Assembly: GCA_043805435.1 (NCBI GenBank)
Contig: JAZDHY010000022.1
Coordinates: 124,001-188,000 of the forward strand
Origin: JAEXOD01 sp043805435
Lineage (GTDB): Bacteria > Bacteroidota > Ignavibacteria > Ignavibacteriales > Melioribacteraceae
Length of the DNA: 64,000 bases
Direction of reading: 5' to 3'
Shown here: positions 45,659-56,700 of the stretch, in pieces
Numbering within the stretch: the stretch's first letter is position 1
Layout: each line of letters begins with the position of its first letter
The notes under the pieces: model-generated
What the model was told of the DNA's origin: nothing
Database searches by the model: none
Seen by the model: the letters and a program-made list of their open reading frames with translations, nothing else
Program-made: the position numbers and the translations under genes

Positions 45659-46207
45659 CTAATTTAATTTATATTCAAATAGTTTTGTATATACCGAACC
45701 ACTTTTTAACAAATCGCTTTTCATCAAAAAGAGTTTATCAACCTTAAATTGCAGATTGTTAATTTCGTATTCATCAAATCTCATTAATTCATTTATATCA
45801 TAATAAGGTTTAATACGCAATAAAGTTAAATGCGGCATAAATTTTTTTAATTCTTTTTCAAATCCAATATTTTCAAATTCATTTTCAATTTTCAAATACA
45901 TATCCATAATTTCTTTGGATTCCTTAAAATTAACCCATAAAATTGTCGGATAATTATTTTTATTAAAAAAACCTAATTTATTTAATGTTAAATCAAACTT
46001 AAATATTTTTGAAGTTATTTTATTTAATGTATTATTAATTGTTTCAATTTTTTTGTCATCAACATCTCCTAAAAATTTTATGGTTAAGTGCATTTTTTCA
46101 TTACTTTCCCATTTAATTCTTCTGTCAACCGTTACAGATTTTTTAATGTTATTAAAATAAGTTATAATCTCCTCCGCTATAGGTAATGCGATAAAAAGTC
46201 TACTCAT
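45659..46207 (-). CDS. thpR: RNA 2',3'-cyclic phosphodiesterase
   Basis: Two-histidine phosphodiesterase (LigT/ThpR family) of 182 residues. The two HxTx motifs are HLTI at His40 and HLTL at His126, the expected catalytic pair. The N-terminus MSRLFIALPI is typical of the family. The physiological RNA substrate is not well defined in bacteria. It overlaps cinA by 8 bases and precedes recA by 10, an arrangement with cinA and recA seen in many bacteria. Confidence 0.93.
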   Translation of the reverse strand: MSRLFIALPIAEEIITYFNNIKKSVTVDRRIKWESNEKMHLTIKFLGDVDDKKIETINNTLNKITSKIFKFDLTLNKLGFFNKNNYPTILWVNFKESKEIMDMYLKIENEFENIGFEKELKKFMPHLTLLRIKPYYDINELMRFDEYEINNLQFKVDKLFLMKSDLLKSGSVYTKLFEYKLN

Positions 46208-47456
46208 TATATGGAATCCCTAATAAGTGTCTTCGTAATAAATCTAATGCAGCTTGAGAAGCTCTTTCTTTGTTAAGGAGTCTATCATCACCAAATTTAA
46301 ATTCAACTGCAGTGCATATTTTTTCGTCACAGATACCAACATAAACTAACCCCACCTGCTTATTTATGGTTGCTCCGGTGGGTCCAAGTATTCCAGTAAT
46401 TGAAAGACCTATATCTGTTCCACAAACTGCACGCACACCTTGGGCCATCTGCATTGCAACTTGAAAACTAACGGCTCCAAATTGTTGAATAACATCCTCA
46501 TCAACATTAAGTAATTCAACTTTAGCAGCATTACTATAAGTAACATATCCTCTTTCAAAAAATGTACTACTTCCGGGAATATTTGTAATTCTGTTACTTA
46601 TCAAACCTCCGGTACACGACTCGGCTACTGAAATTTGAAGCCCTCTTTCATTCAACATTTTACCAATTACATGTTCTATTGTTTCGTTATCTGTACCATA
46701 AATATTTCTTCCAACAATAGTTCTTATTTTTTGTTCTATACCGCTTAATTTGTTTTTTGCATCCTCTTCAGTTGCTGCTGTAACATTAATACGCATTTTA
46801 ACACCATATTGACTTGGTAAAAATGCTAATTTTGCACCGTTTAATAATTCATCAAGATCTCCTAGCTTATCAAAGAGATAAGATTCAGGAATTCCTGTAG
46901 TTAAAAGATTTTTAATATATAGAAACTCCCCTTTATTTCCAATTCTATCATGTAATGTCGGAATCACAAAATAATTCATCATTTCCTGCATTTCAAACGG
47001 AACACCGGGCATTGCAACAAATATTTTACCATTTTTTTCAATCCAAATTCCGGGAGCAGTTCCTTTATAATTTCTAATTGGAGTAGCTATTAAAGGTACA
47101 TATGCCTGCCTTTCATTAGTAGCAGTAATTTGTTTTCCTCGTTTTTCAAATATTAGTTTAATATCATCCAAAACATCATTATTTAATATCAAACTGGTAT
47201 TAAAAAATTCAACAATACATTCTAATGTTAAATCATCATGTGTTGGACCTAAACCGCCAGTAACAATAATTAAATCGTTTTCAGCATAGGCATTAGTAAA
47301 TTCTTTAATTATTTCGGACTTTTCATCTGCAATTATACTTGCTTTTGATGGGGTGATATTCAATTCTAATAATTTTTCACCAATAAAAGCAGCGTTAGTG
47401 TTTAATGTTTGGCCAATTAGAATTTCATCGCCTATTGTAATAATTTGAGTTTTCAT
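46200..47456 (-). CDS. cinA: CinA-like nicotinamide-nucleotide amidase
   Basis: A 418-residue CinA protein. The N-terminal molybdopterin-binding-like domain (ITIGDEILIGQTLNTNAAFIGEKL, then IVTGGLGPTHDDLT) is associated with ADP-ribose/NAD-pyrophosphatase-type activity. The C-terminal domain (about 255-415, VAESCTGGLISNRITNIPGSS) is the PncC-type nicotinamide mononucleotide deamidase with its characteristic S-C-T-G-G. It recycles pyridine nucleotides and is often co-transcribed with recA. It begins one base after the pgpA stop codon. Confidence 0.95.
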   Translation of the reverse strand: MKTQIITIGDEILIGQTLNTNAAFIGEKLLELNITPSKASIIADEKSEIIKEFTNAYAENDLIIVTGGLGPTHDDLTLECIVEFFNTSLILNNDVLDDIKLIFEKRGKQITATNERQAYVPLIATPIRNYKGTAPGIWIEKNGKIFVAMPGVPFEMQEMMNYFVIPTLHDRIGNKGEFLYIKNLLTTGIPESYLFDKLGDLDELLNGAKLAFLPSQYGVKMRINVTAATEEDAKNKLSGIEQKIRTIVGRNIYGTDNETIEHVIGKMLNERGLQISVAESCTGGLISNRITNIPGSSTFFERGYVTYSNAAKVELLNVDEDVIQQFGAVSFQVAMQMAQGVRAVCGTDIGLSITGILGPTGATINKQVGLVYVGICDEKICTAVEFKFGDDRLLNKERASQAALDLLRRHLLGIPYNE

Positions 47457-47457
47457 A

Positions 47458-47916
47458 TCATTTTATAAAATTAATAATTAAATTTGTAATAATTAAGCAG
47501 TAACATGCAGCAATAATATCATCTAACATAATACCTAACCCTCCTTTAAGTTTTTCAGCTTGTCGGGCAGGAGGTATTTTTATAATATCCATCGCTCTCC
47601 AAATTATAAAGACTAATGCAATATACCAAATCTTTTTTGGAATAAAAAGTAAACTTATCCACATTCCAACAACTTCATCAAGCGTAAATTCTTTAGGATC
47701 TTTTCCATATGTTTTTTCAAATTTAGTACCTATTTTAATTCCTATTACCGTAAATAAAGAAATAAAAAAAAGCATAATTGTAGGGTTTTCAAAACCCGGA
47801 ATTAAATAGATAATTAAACCGGCTAAACTGCCAAAAGTACCGGAAGCAAATTTTATATTACCTGTATAAAAACCGGAACCAAATAAATACTCAATTTTGT
47901 TTACTGTTGGCTGCAT
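47458..47916 (-). CDS. pgpA: phosphatidylglycerophosphatase A
   Basis: Dephosphorylates phosphatidylglycerophosphate to phosphatidylglycerol in the inner membrane. The 152-residue protein has the N-terminal signature GSGFYTGNIKFASGTFGSL, the DEVVGMW core at about 80, and the late PPARQAEKLKGGLGIMLDDIIAA block with acidic residues typical of PgpA. Three to four hydrophobic segments are visible. It overlaps pgsA, the enzyme for the preceding step, by 26 bases. Confidence 0.93.
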   Translation of the reverse strand: MQPTVNKIEYLFGSGFYTGNIKFASGTFGSLAGLIIYLIPGFENPTIMLFFISLFTVIGIKIGTKFEKTYGKDPKEFTLDEVVGMWISLLFIPKKIWYIALVFIIWRAMDIIKIPPARQAEKLKGGLGIMLDDIIAACYCLIITNLIINFIK

Positions 47917-48496
47917 ATAACCCCTTAATTAAAAACCTATTCTTAAATATATACGTAATTCCGGTAAAAACAGTAAAAATTGTAATCCCAAACATAGAAT
48001 AATAAACCATATCTTTGTCCAACAATAATTCAAACAATTTTTCATTACCAACATACAATACATCAATTGTTTTTAATGCAAAAATCATCAATAGATAATA
48101 AATATATGCCATTTGCACAAATGTTTTAATTTTTGCAGATCTTGATGTATAAAATGATTTTTTTTTATATTCAGCAAAACTTCTAAGTCCGGTTATTAAA
48201 AAATCTCTAATTATAATAACTAATACCATCCATAATGGTAAAACTCCAATAAAAACAAACCCTAAAAAAGCTGCCGAAGTTAATATTTTATCGGCCAGAG
48301 GATCCATAAATTTACCCCAGCTGGTAATATAATTAAATTTTCGTGCAAGCCAGCCGTCATACCAATCGGTAATTGCAGCTATCACAAAAACCACAACTGA
48401 TATTTGTTTTGCCAAATTACTATCCTGTAAAAATAGAATAAAAAATATTGGTGTTAAAATAATTCGTAAAACGGTCAATTGGTTTGGTAAAATCAT
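47891..48496 (-). CDS. pgsA: CDP-diacylglycerol-glycerol-3-phosphate phosphatidyltransferase
   Basis: Makes phosphatidylglycerophosphate from CDP-diacylglycerol. The CDP-alcohol phosphotransferase motif is complete: Asp44, Asp47, Gly48, Ala51, Arg52, Gly61, Asp65 and Asp69. About six membrane helices are visible in 201 residues. It overlaps the DUF971 gene by 4 bases (ATGA) and pgpA by 26, so both steps of phosphatidylglycerol synthesis are translationally linked. A few related enzymes use other alcohols, but the context with pgpA supports this substrate. Confidence 0.94.
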   Translation of the reverse strand: MILPNQLTVLRIILTPIFFILFLQDSNLAKQISVVVFVIAAITDWYDGWLARKFNYITSWGKFMDPLADKILTSAAFLGFVFIGVLPLWMVLVIIIRDFLITGLRSFAEYKKKSFYTSRSAKIKTFVQMAYIYYLLMIFALKTIDVLYVGNEKLFELLLDKDMVYYSMFGITIFTVFTGITYIFKNRFLIKGLYAANSKQN

Positions 48497-48798
48497 AATT
48501 TGCTTACATTTTGTGAAATAGAAAAAAGATAATCAAACATATAATACCCTGTAGAATGATCATCTCCCCAAATTATATTTACTGCATACTTACCGGATAT
48601 TTTAATTTCTTTTATTAACAACTGTTCATCCGAATAAATAGGAATATAACTTTTACTGTTTTTACTTCTATCCGATTTACATTCGGCGCAAGGACATTCC
48701 TTTCGCAAATTTGCTAATTTAATTACAGTATCAGTACCATTATCCCAATTAATATTCATGCTCAGCAAAGGTTCTATTTTTATTTTTACAGGTTTCAT
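48493..48798 (-). CDS. DUF971 family protein
   Basis: A 101-residue protein of the DUF971 family (the domain that precedes gamma-butyrobetaine hydroxylase). The core reads LANLRKECPCAECKSDR, with Cys35, Cys37 and Cys40, followed by the terminal WGDDHSTGYYMFDYL. In other bacteria the domain occurs near or fused to Mrp/ApbC-type iron-sulfur ATPases, so a metal- or cluster-related role is possible. It shares one base with the purC stop codon (TAATG) and overlaps pgsA by 4 bases. Confidence 0.85.
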   Translation of the reverse strand: MKPVKIKIEPLLSMNINWDNGTDTVIKLANLRKECPCAECKSDRSKNSKSYIPIYSDEQLLIKEIKISGKYAVNIIWGDDHSTGYYMFDYLFSISQNVSKL

Positions 48799-49694
48799 TA
48801 TTCTAAATTTTTACCTGTTAATTTAAATAATGCTTCAAGATATTTTTTTGAAGTGTTATTAATAATATCAGGGGGTAAATAAGGTGCCGGTGGTTTTTTA
48901 TTATAATTTATTGATAATAAATAATCTCTTACAAATTGTTTATCATAACTTTCAGGAGTAGTTCCAACTTTATAAGTTTCTAAGTTCCAAAACCTTGAAC
49001 TATCGGGTGTCAAAACTTCATCAATTAATATCAGCCTATCTCCTATCAAACCGAATTCCATTTTTGTATCTGCAATAATAATACCACGTTTTAATGCATA
49101 TTCAGCAGCTTTTAAATAAATAGAAATAGCAGTATTTTTAATTTTTTCAAATGTGATTTCATCAACAATTTTTAAAGCTTCATTATAATCAATATTTTCA
49201 TCATGTACACCAACATCAGCTTTAGAAGAAGGAGTAAATATTGGATCTTTAAGTTTTTCTGATTCTGATAAACCTTCCGGTAAATTAATACCGCAAATTT
49301 TACCTGTTTTTTGATAATCGTTCCAACCCGAACCTGTAATATAACCTCTTACAATGCACTCCATAGGAATTAATTCGGCTTTTTTTACAATCATAAATCT
49401 TCCTTCAAGTATTTCTTTATATTTTTTGCAACAATCAGGAAGATCATTTATTGATGTAGAAATGAGATGATTTTCGATAATATCATTTGTAAAATCGAAC
49501 CAAAATTCAGAAATTTGATTTAATATTTTTCCTTTTTCAGGAATTCCTTGATTCATAATAACATCAAAGGCACTTAGTCGGTCGGTAGAAACTATAAGAT
49601 AAGTTTCTCCCAAATTATATATATTTCTTACTTTTCCTTTTTTAAATAATTTCAAATCTTCAAAGTTGGTATCAAGTACAACATTCTTAGACAT
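48798..49694 (-). CDS. purC: SAICAR synthase
   Basis: Purine synthesis: joins aspartate to CAIR. The 298-residue protein is the longer, eukaryote/Bacteroidetes-like form. Signatures are FKKGKVRNIYNLGETYLIVSTDRLSAFD near the N-terminus, MECIVRGYITGSGW, and the late LILIDEVLTPDSSRFW. It is the first gene of the long minus-strand run that ends with purD, so two purine genes bracket phospholipid and DNA-repair genes. Confidence 0.96.
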   Translation of the reverse strand: MSKNVVLDTNFEDLKLFKKGKVRNIYNLGETYLIVSTDRLSAFDVIMNQGIPEKGKILNQISEFWFDFTNDIIENHLISTSINDLPDCCKKYKEILEGRFMIVKKAELIPMECIVRGYITGSGWNDYQKTGKICGINLPEGLSESEKLKDPIFTPSSKADVGVHDENIDYNEALKIVDEITFEKIKNTAISIYLKAAEYALKRGIIIADTKMEFGLIGDRLILIDEVLTPDSSRFWNLETYKVGTTPESYDKQFVRDYLLSINYNKKPPAPYLPPDIINNTSKKYLEALFKLTGKNLE

Positions 49695-49804
49695 ATTACC
49701 TCAATAAATTTAATCCAAGTTTAAATATAATTATTGTATCTACTCTTTTCAATAAAATAGATATAATTAGACAAATAATCTTATAATATTTCCGATAGGA
49801 TATA

Positions 49805-49842
49805 AATAAATGCCAATTATAAATAAATAACCGGCATTTATT
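49805..49842 (-). terminator. possible terminator after the cohesin-like lipoprotein gene
   Basis: A 10-pair stem (AATAAATGCC and its complement) with an 18-base AT-rich loop, 13 bases after the lipoprotein stop codon. The T-run is interrupted on the minus strand, so efficiency is uncertain. Confidence 0.5.
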
Positions 49843-49854
49843 AAAATTAGAGGG

Positions 49855-50685
49855 TTATTCTATTTTGTAAACACCTAATCCGGGCTTGCCGTTATTTATT
49901 TTTGTACCATCAAGTTTCTTTAATTCAATTACTATAAATTCCAAATTGGTTGTTCCTTTAGCAATTCCTTTAAATTTAATATTAAGTATTTTCCCCGAGC
50001 CGCTAACATAGTTGTAAGGGAATGATGTTAATGTCATCAAAACGGCAGAATTAACTTCCAAACGCCCTGATTTGTTAACGGTTGTTAATACAGAAGAATT
50101 ACTAAAATCGGGCAATATAATTTGATTGAAATTATTATCGGTAATATACTTGCCGGAATTGACAGAAACAACATTAATGATCTTAGGATTAAAATTTATT
50201 ACAAAATTAAACGCTGTTAAACTATCAACATCTTCCATCCAAATACTTACCGAGTCTATTTTGCCAATATTTGATTTTGTTTCCAGTTTATTAAATGATA
50301 CAGAAGGACCTTTTACGGCATCAATAAAAAATGTTCTTGTTAAAGGTGAACCGACAAACCCCAAGTTTTTCCCCTCCAACTCAAAACGATATTTTCCTTC
50401 ATCTAAATTTTTAAATTCAATTTCAGTTAAAGATGTGTAACTTGTCCAATCAATATAATCATAAGCGGAATTATTATCAATAGATAATAACCGATATCTA
50501 AACTGAAATTTTTCTTCACTCCCTCTCCAAATAAATGAAACACTACTAACAGTAATTATTTCGTTTTCGTTAGGAGCCTGTAAAAGCTGCACAAAAGCAG
50601 GAGGCACTTCCGTAGGATTACCGGAATTACATGAATTTATCACAAATGTTACTGATAATAACAAAATCACATATGATAATCGCAT
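49855..50685 (-). CDS. lipoprotein with FN3-like and cohesin-like domains
   Basis: A 276-residue predicted lipoprotein. The ATG at 50685 gives a clean lipoprotein signal (MRLSYVILLLSVTFVINSC, lipidated Cys19); an earlier in-frame ATG would spoil it. An FN3/Y_Y_Y-like sandwich follows (about 30-125, SVSFIWRGSEEKFQFRYRL). The C-terminal half (about 130-276) has the cohesin pattern: a strand with FNFVINFNPKIINVVSV, a middle strand block, then GKILNIKFKGIAKGTTNLEF. It lies 50 bases after the giant dockerin-bearing gene in the same direction, so the two are probably co-transcribed. The cohesin assignment is by pattern and cannot be scored here. Confidence 0.7.
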   Translation of the reverse strand: MRLSYVILLLSVTFVINSCNSGNPTEVPPAFVQLLQAPNENEIITVSSVSFIWRGSEEKFQFRYRLLSIDNNSAYDYIDWTSYTSLTEIEFKNLDEGKYRFELEGKNLGFVGSPLTRTFFIDAVKGPSVSFNKLETKSNIGKIDSVSIWMEDVDSLTAFNFVINFNPKIINVVSVNSGKYITDNNFNQIILPDFSNSSVLTTVNKSGRLEVNSAVLMTLTSFPYNYVSGSGKILNIKFKGIAKGTTNLEFIVIELKKLDGTKINNGKPGLGVYKIE

Positions 50686-50735
50686 AATATAATCTTTTAT
50701 GTTAAATTTTTCTATTAACATTTCCATTCCCGATT

Positions 50736-53700
50736 TTATTTTAACAACAACATTTTTTGAGTTAGTGTATATTTTTGTGTATGAATACGGTAAAAATAAA
50801 CGCCGCTTGCCAAACCACCTCGCAATTTATGCGAATCAAATTGTACGCGGTAGGTACCAACATTTTGCTCTTCATTCACAAGCGAAGCAACTTCGCGGCC
50901 TAATATATCAAAAATAACCAAATTAACTTTTGTTTTTTCAGGTAAATCATATTCAATAATAGTAGTAGGATTGAATGGATTAGGATAATTTTGATATAAT
51001 TTATATTGTGCCGGAATTTCATGCATTGAATATACAATCGATTTATCAAAAACTTTAACTAAATTATTATTATATCCGGTATATTTTATCATCAACGAAT
51101 CTTCTTTTGAAACTCTATCAAACGCATACTGTAAAACCGTTGATAAACTATAATCCGCATCAAGTTTTCCGTCCAACTCCGCAAAATCTATTTTCATAAC
51201 ACCATTTATAGTGTCATTTTTAATAAAAGCTAATCCCGTATTTTCAATAAGCCCTTTAATTTTTAATGAATCAAATTTAAATACGTCTGGTTGATAATGA
51301 ATTTCGGCAGTAATTGCTATCAGATCTTCTTTTTTATCATAATTTATAGGGAAACTGAAATTATTTTCACCACGCTTAAATGTAATTTGTTCTCGTTCAA
51401 CAGATTTATCGTAATAATTAATTACGTTCATCTTTGGCAAAGTATATTCCTGACCATAATTCCACATGTTAACAAATACCAACAAATCTTCTATGTTTAA
51501 TTTGTTGTCTCCTCTTACCTTAATAATGGGATAAGCACCATCATACGGAGCTAAATCGGCACCAATAGTTGAATCTTTAGAAGTCCACGATTTTATATAG
51601 GCTGCCAAATCAAGAGAGTTTAATTCATTGTCACCCGAAAAATCACAAGTTGCCACTGATTTAAAGTTTGGTAAAATATAACTTGAAGTATTATTGTAAA
51701 CGTCCGACACATCCAATTTAATCAGATAATTCACCGAACTCCAAACATTTGGAATAATTAACGAGTCTTCATTTGTTTCTTTAAGATAATTAATATATTC
51801 ATTATTAATATCATTAAAAGATAACTTATATCTAATATCATCACTTAAATCTGTTCCTTTTTCCCATTTAGCAATCACTTTATTCCAGCCAAATTTATCG
51901 GGTTTTTGGTATAATGTTACTTTTGATTGTACAAACAAAGGTGCTTTATTATCAACACCAACAGTATCAACAAGCACTTTATATGTAACATTATATTGAG
52001 GTGATCTAAATGTAACCCAAACTTTTACAGGACCTTCGTAATTTAACAAATTATCGGTTGATCTCCAATAGAGAGTATCAGTCTGGGGACCTGTAATATT
52101 AACGGGTGGATCAATTAAAGATTGAAGAGTGTTAATTATAGCACCTTCACCAATCTGATATTCAAATCTTTCAATAATAATAGTCTCCTGAGGTGTTAAG
52201 AAATCGTATATAAATTTAATAACATTACTTTGATAAGGTTTATATAAAACCACATTAGGATATTTGCCTATAACAAAATTACTGTTACTTGTATCATTTA
52301 CTCCAATTTCGTAAAAATCAGAAATTCTAATTCTTGCCAAAGCCGATAACAGATTTGGTACTTCCCATCTAAATCTACCGGAATCAGCATCAGAAATTCC
52401 TACCAAATTAGACCAGTTTTTACCATCATCAATAGATAATTGAATTCTTACAGAATCAATATTTACGCTTTGCCAAGTAATATCATAAGTTTGGCCAACT
52501 TGATATGCAGTAAGTGTATTAGGTTGAAGCAGATTTAAAGAACATATTGTAAATGTTGTGTCAGACACATCATAAATAGTCTCTTTATTTGCATCACTTA
52601 TACGCAAACGAGTATTTCTTGATGGTATATCATCCATATACCACGCAAATCTTTTTTCGCTTGCCGGAATAGAATTAGCATTTGGCACTAAATTCCAGCT
52701 TTGGCCATTATTAGTTGAAAACTCCAATCTTACAATATTAATAAAAGAAGTTTCCCAAGTAATATCGTACGTTTTTCCAATTTGAAGTTTTTGATATTTC
52801 CCGCCATTTGGAGAAATTAATTTAATTGAACAAACCGTAAATGGTATATCACTAACATCATAAACATTGTTATTTTGTGAATCTTCAACCTTTATTCTGC
52901 AGGTTTGTGAAGGGTCAATATTAATATTCCATAAATAACTACTTGGATCGGAATTCACATTCCGTGCAATTACTGTCCAATTAAAATCGCTTATTTCGCG
53001 CTGAATATAAATGTTAACTTTTGAAATTGTATTTACATTATTCGACCATTTTATTATTTGGGATGTACCGGTTTGTTCACCGTTATTTGGCGTTAATAAT
53101 CGCAAATAGCTTAAAGTTGAATACGAATTTGAAGTATCTGCAACTTCACTTTCATTAATATCATAAATCCTAAATCTGTAATTTTTACCTGCAAGGTTAA
53201 TATCATCAGGAATTTCCCAGCTATATTTGCCTAAACTTGCTAATATTGGTTGGTTTACAATTTTTGTCCAAGTAATTGGAATTACAGTAGTATCAACCGA
53301 ATATTCCAAATAAACCTGACTAACATTTAGTGATTGCCAAGTTATTTCCTTTGTAGTACCGGTCTGCCATATTTCTCCCCCATTTGGTGAACCAAATTTC
53401 ATACGACAAATAACAAATGGTTTATTACTTGTATCGTTAAATATAAAGTTATCGGAATTTCGTATTGTTATATAACACGAATCTGATGGCTCGGATGGAA
53501 TAATCCAATTATATTGTTCATCATTAGCAGGAACTCTGAATTTTATTGGTTTCCAAACTTTATCTTTTGTTCTATAAAGTAAATCCACAAATTTAATATT
53601 TGCACTATTTAACCAAGTAATAAGTTTATTAGAACCTTCAAGTACTTTTTCTTCATTATCAAAAGTTCTTAGCTGAATTGCCCCTAGAGTAAAAAGTCCG

Positions 53701-56700
53701 TCACTAACATCAATTATTTCGTTATGTTCTACATCAGTAAGTCTAATTAATGAAGAATCGGAATATAAAGAACCATCAATTGCCCAATCATAAAATCCGG
53801 TTGATGCAGGAGTTGAACTTGTAATATTAACTCCCCACGTTTTCCCCCCGTTTGTTGAAAGTTCTATTTTTAATCCGTTAATGTTTATACTTGGAGTCCA
53901 AGTTATTTTATAAGCATTTCCCGAATACCATACTTCACCACCATTTGGTGATAAAACATATAATTTTGTAATTGAAAAATAATCATTACTTTCATTTGCA
54001 ATTTTATTATTCGATTTAGCATCCGTAATTTTAATTTTTCCCCTATTAGTTTCTTTATTTGGTATTTGCTGCCAAATATAAGGCATATTTGCTGCAGGGT
54101 GATTGGTTGTTAATAATACCCAATTGGTATCAATACCATTATCACCATTACTATAATAGATATTAATTAAACTTATCGAGCTGCTGTTTTCCCATCGTAT
54201 TTCGTTTGATGAATTTGAAAGCCAATTTTCTCCTCCGTCGGGCGAAATAACCTCAATCCATCCAACTACAAAAGTAGCATCGCTTACATCTTTTACCGCA
54301 TTATTGCTATAATCACTTATACGTATTAAACCTAAATTAGTTGAAACTCTGTTAGGTATCTGCCAATCCCATTCGCCTAAACTTGCCTGTATTGGAGCTT
54401 TTAAAGTATCCCAAGTAACTCCATTATCCGAACTAAATTCTATTGCAGCAGCAGTTACAAAAGAACTTGACCACTGAATTTTATAAGTATTTCCTGCCTG
54501 GTAATAATTATTACCATTTGGAGATATTAATGATAATCCCGGTACATAAATATTAAATAATCCGCTCGAATCTTTTACATTTGTATAAAAAGAATTATAA
54601 ATCTTTATTATACATTTATCTGAGGATAAATTGTTTGGTATTTGCCAATCATATTCGCCCAAAGCAGCAGAATAATTTGTAACAATAGGATTCCAAGTAA
54701 CACCATTATTGGATGTGTATAGTATATTAACAGTATTATTATTTGAACTTGCTTCCCATTTTATTGTTTCAGTTGTTCCTGCTTTCCAGTTATCACCAAA
54801 CACAGGGCGCATAAGTTCAAGTGCTTTTGTACTAAATAAATTGTCACTAACGTCACTTATAAGATAATTTGAATTCACCTCACTTATTCTAACAACCAAC
54901 GAATCCGAAAAATAATTTGAAGGAATTACTAAATTAATTGTTTTCAACGAAGCATTAGCTTCGGATTCAACCACTACCTGATTTGTTGAAGGATTATAAA
55001 TTTCAACGTTTACTTTTCTTAAATTACCACTGCATTCCCATGTTACATTTACAGAATGACCCGATTGGAAAACATTTCCACCATTAGGAGTAATTACCCG
55101 TACCCAACCAATAGTAAAAGTATCAACAGAAGTAGAATTAATAGTCTGATCAACTATATCCATTACCCTTATTTTGGCAATATTAGTTCCCAAAGTTATA
55201 GGAATATTCCATTTAAATGTATCAACTGAAGCAATTATGTTTTGAGCTTCCGCAATATTTGTCCAATTTTGTCCATTATCCAAAGAGTACTGAAGCCTTA
55301 CAAGATTAATTCCACTGCCTGCATGCCATGTAATATTTTTTTGCGTGCCCGACTGCCAATATTCCCCACCCATCGGGCTTGTTAATCGCAATTCGGTAAT
55401 TGTAAATACTTCACTTGTATCTTTAATATGTGGATTTACTACATCCGAAACTCGAATTACAGCTCCATGTGTTTCTAAGTTGTTTTGTATAAACCAACTG
55501 TATGATGAATCTGCGGATATCGAACTTCTTAACGTTGACCAAGTAGCACCACTATCACTTGAAAATTCAATTTTAACAAAGTCAATTAAATTACTTTGCC
55601 ACTCTATAGTTTTAGTTGTACCCGACTGCCAGGTCTCTCCACCATTAGGCGTTACTAAATTGATTGACGGATTAAATATCGAAAATCTATTACTAACCGC
55701 TAATAATTGAGGATTGGTTTTATCAACAAGCCGTACAAGAACATTTGAAGAAACAGTATTTGGTACCGTCCAATTATATATATTACCTAAAGTTGGGATA
55801 TTTTCACTTACTAAAAGCCAATTTTGACCATTATTAATGGAATATTCAATAGTTATTGTATCAACCTGACAAGCGTTCCATCTTATAGCTTTAGTAGTTC
55901 CAACCTGCCAATTTTCGCCTCCGATAGGAGATGTTAGATTTAGCATTTTAAAAGTTATGAGATATTTACTTGTATCATTAATACCTGCAGAACTGTTATC
56001 CCAAATTCTTATTTTACCTTGTGTTGAACATAAATTATCAGGTATCTGCCATAAATATTCACCTACAGATGCTTGAATAGAATCTTGACTTATAATATTC
56101 CAAACTGTTCCGTCTAAAGTATATTCAAGGTTAACATAATTAATTTCCGGACTGCTATTCCATTTAATTTGATAATTTGTACCTGCCTGCAGCTGTATAC
56201 TACTAGCCGGTGTAGTTAATTGAAGCAGGCTAATAGTAAAATCAGTGTCACTTAAATCTTTAATTGTGTTATTTGATAAAGCATCACTTATCTTTATACG
56301 TGCAAAAGCAGAAGGAGTATTTGGGATTGTCCATTTATATGTACCAATATTAGCAGCAATTGAAGGAACAATTGTTGTCCAAATATTTCCATTTATTGTA
56401 TATTCAATTTTTACATTTGTAATGTTAGCACTTGTAAGCCAATTAATATCAATCTTTTTACCGGATTGAATATGCTCGCCGCCATTTGGCGATTGAACTA
56501 AAACCCAGCCTATTTTAAAGAAATTATCACTTGAATCTACAATGAATGGTTGCATTACATCAGTAATACGAATTTTAGCAGCATTGGTTGAAATATCTAA
56601 TGGAATTGTCCATAAATATTGTAATGAATCTGCGGGATAACTATTTTCTAACACAGACCAAACTGTATCGGCGGCATTTTGCCTAAATTCAATTTTTATG

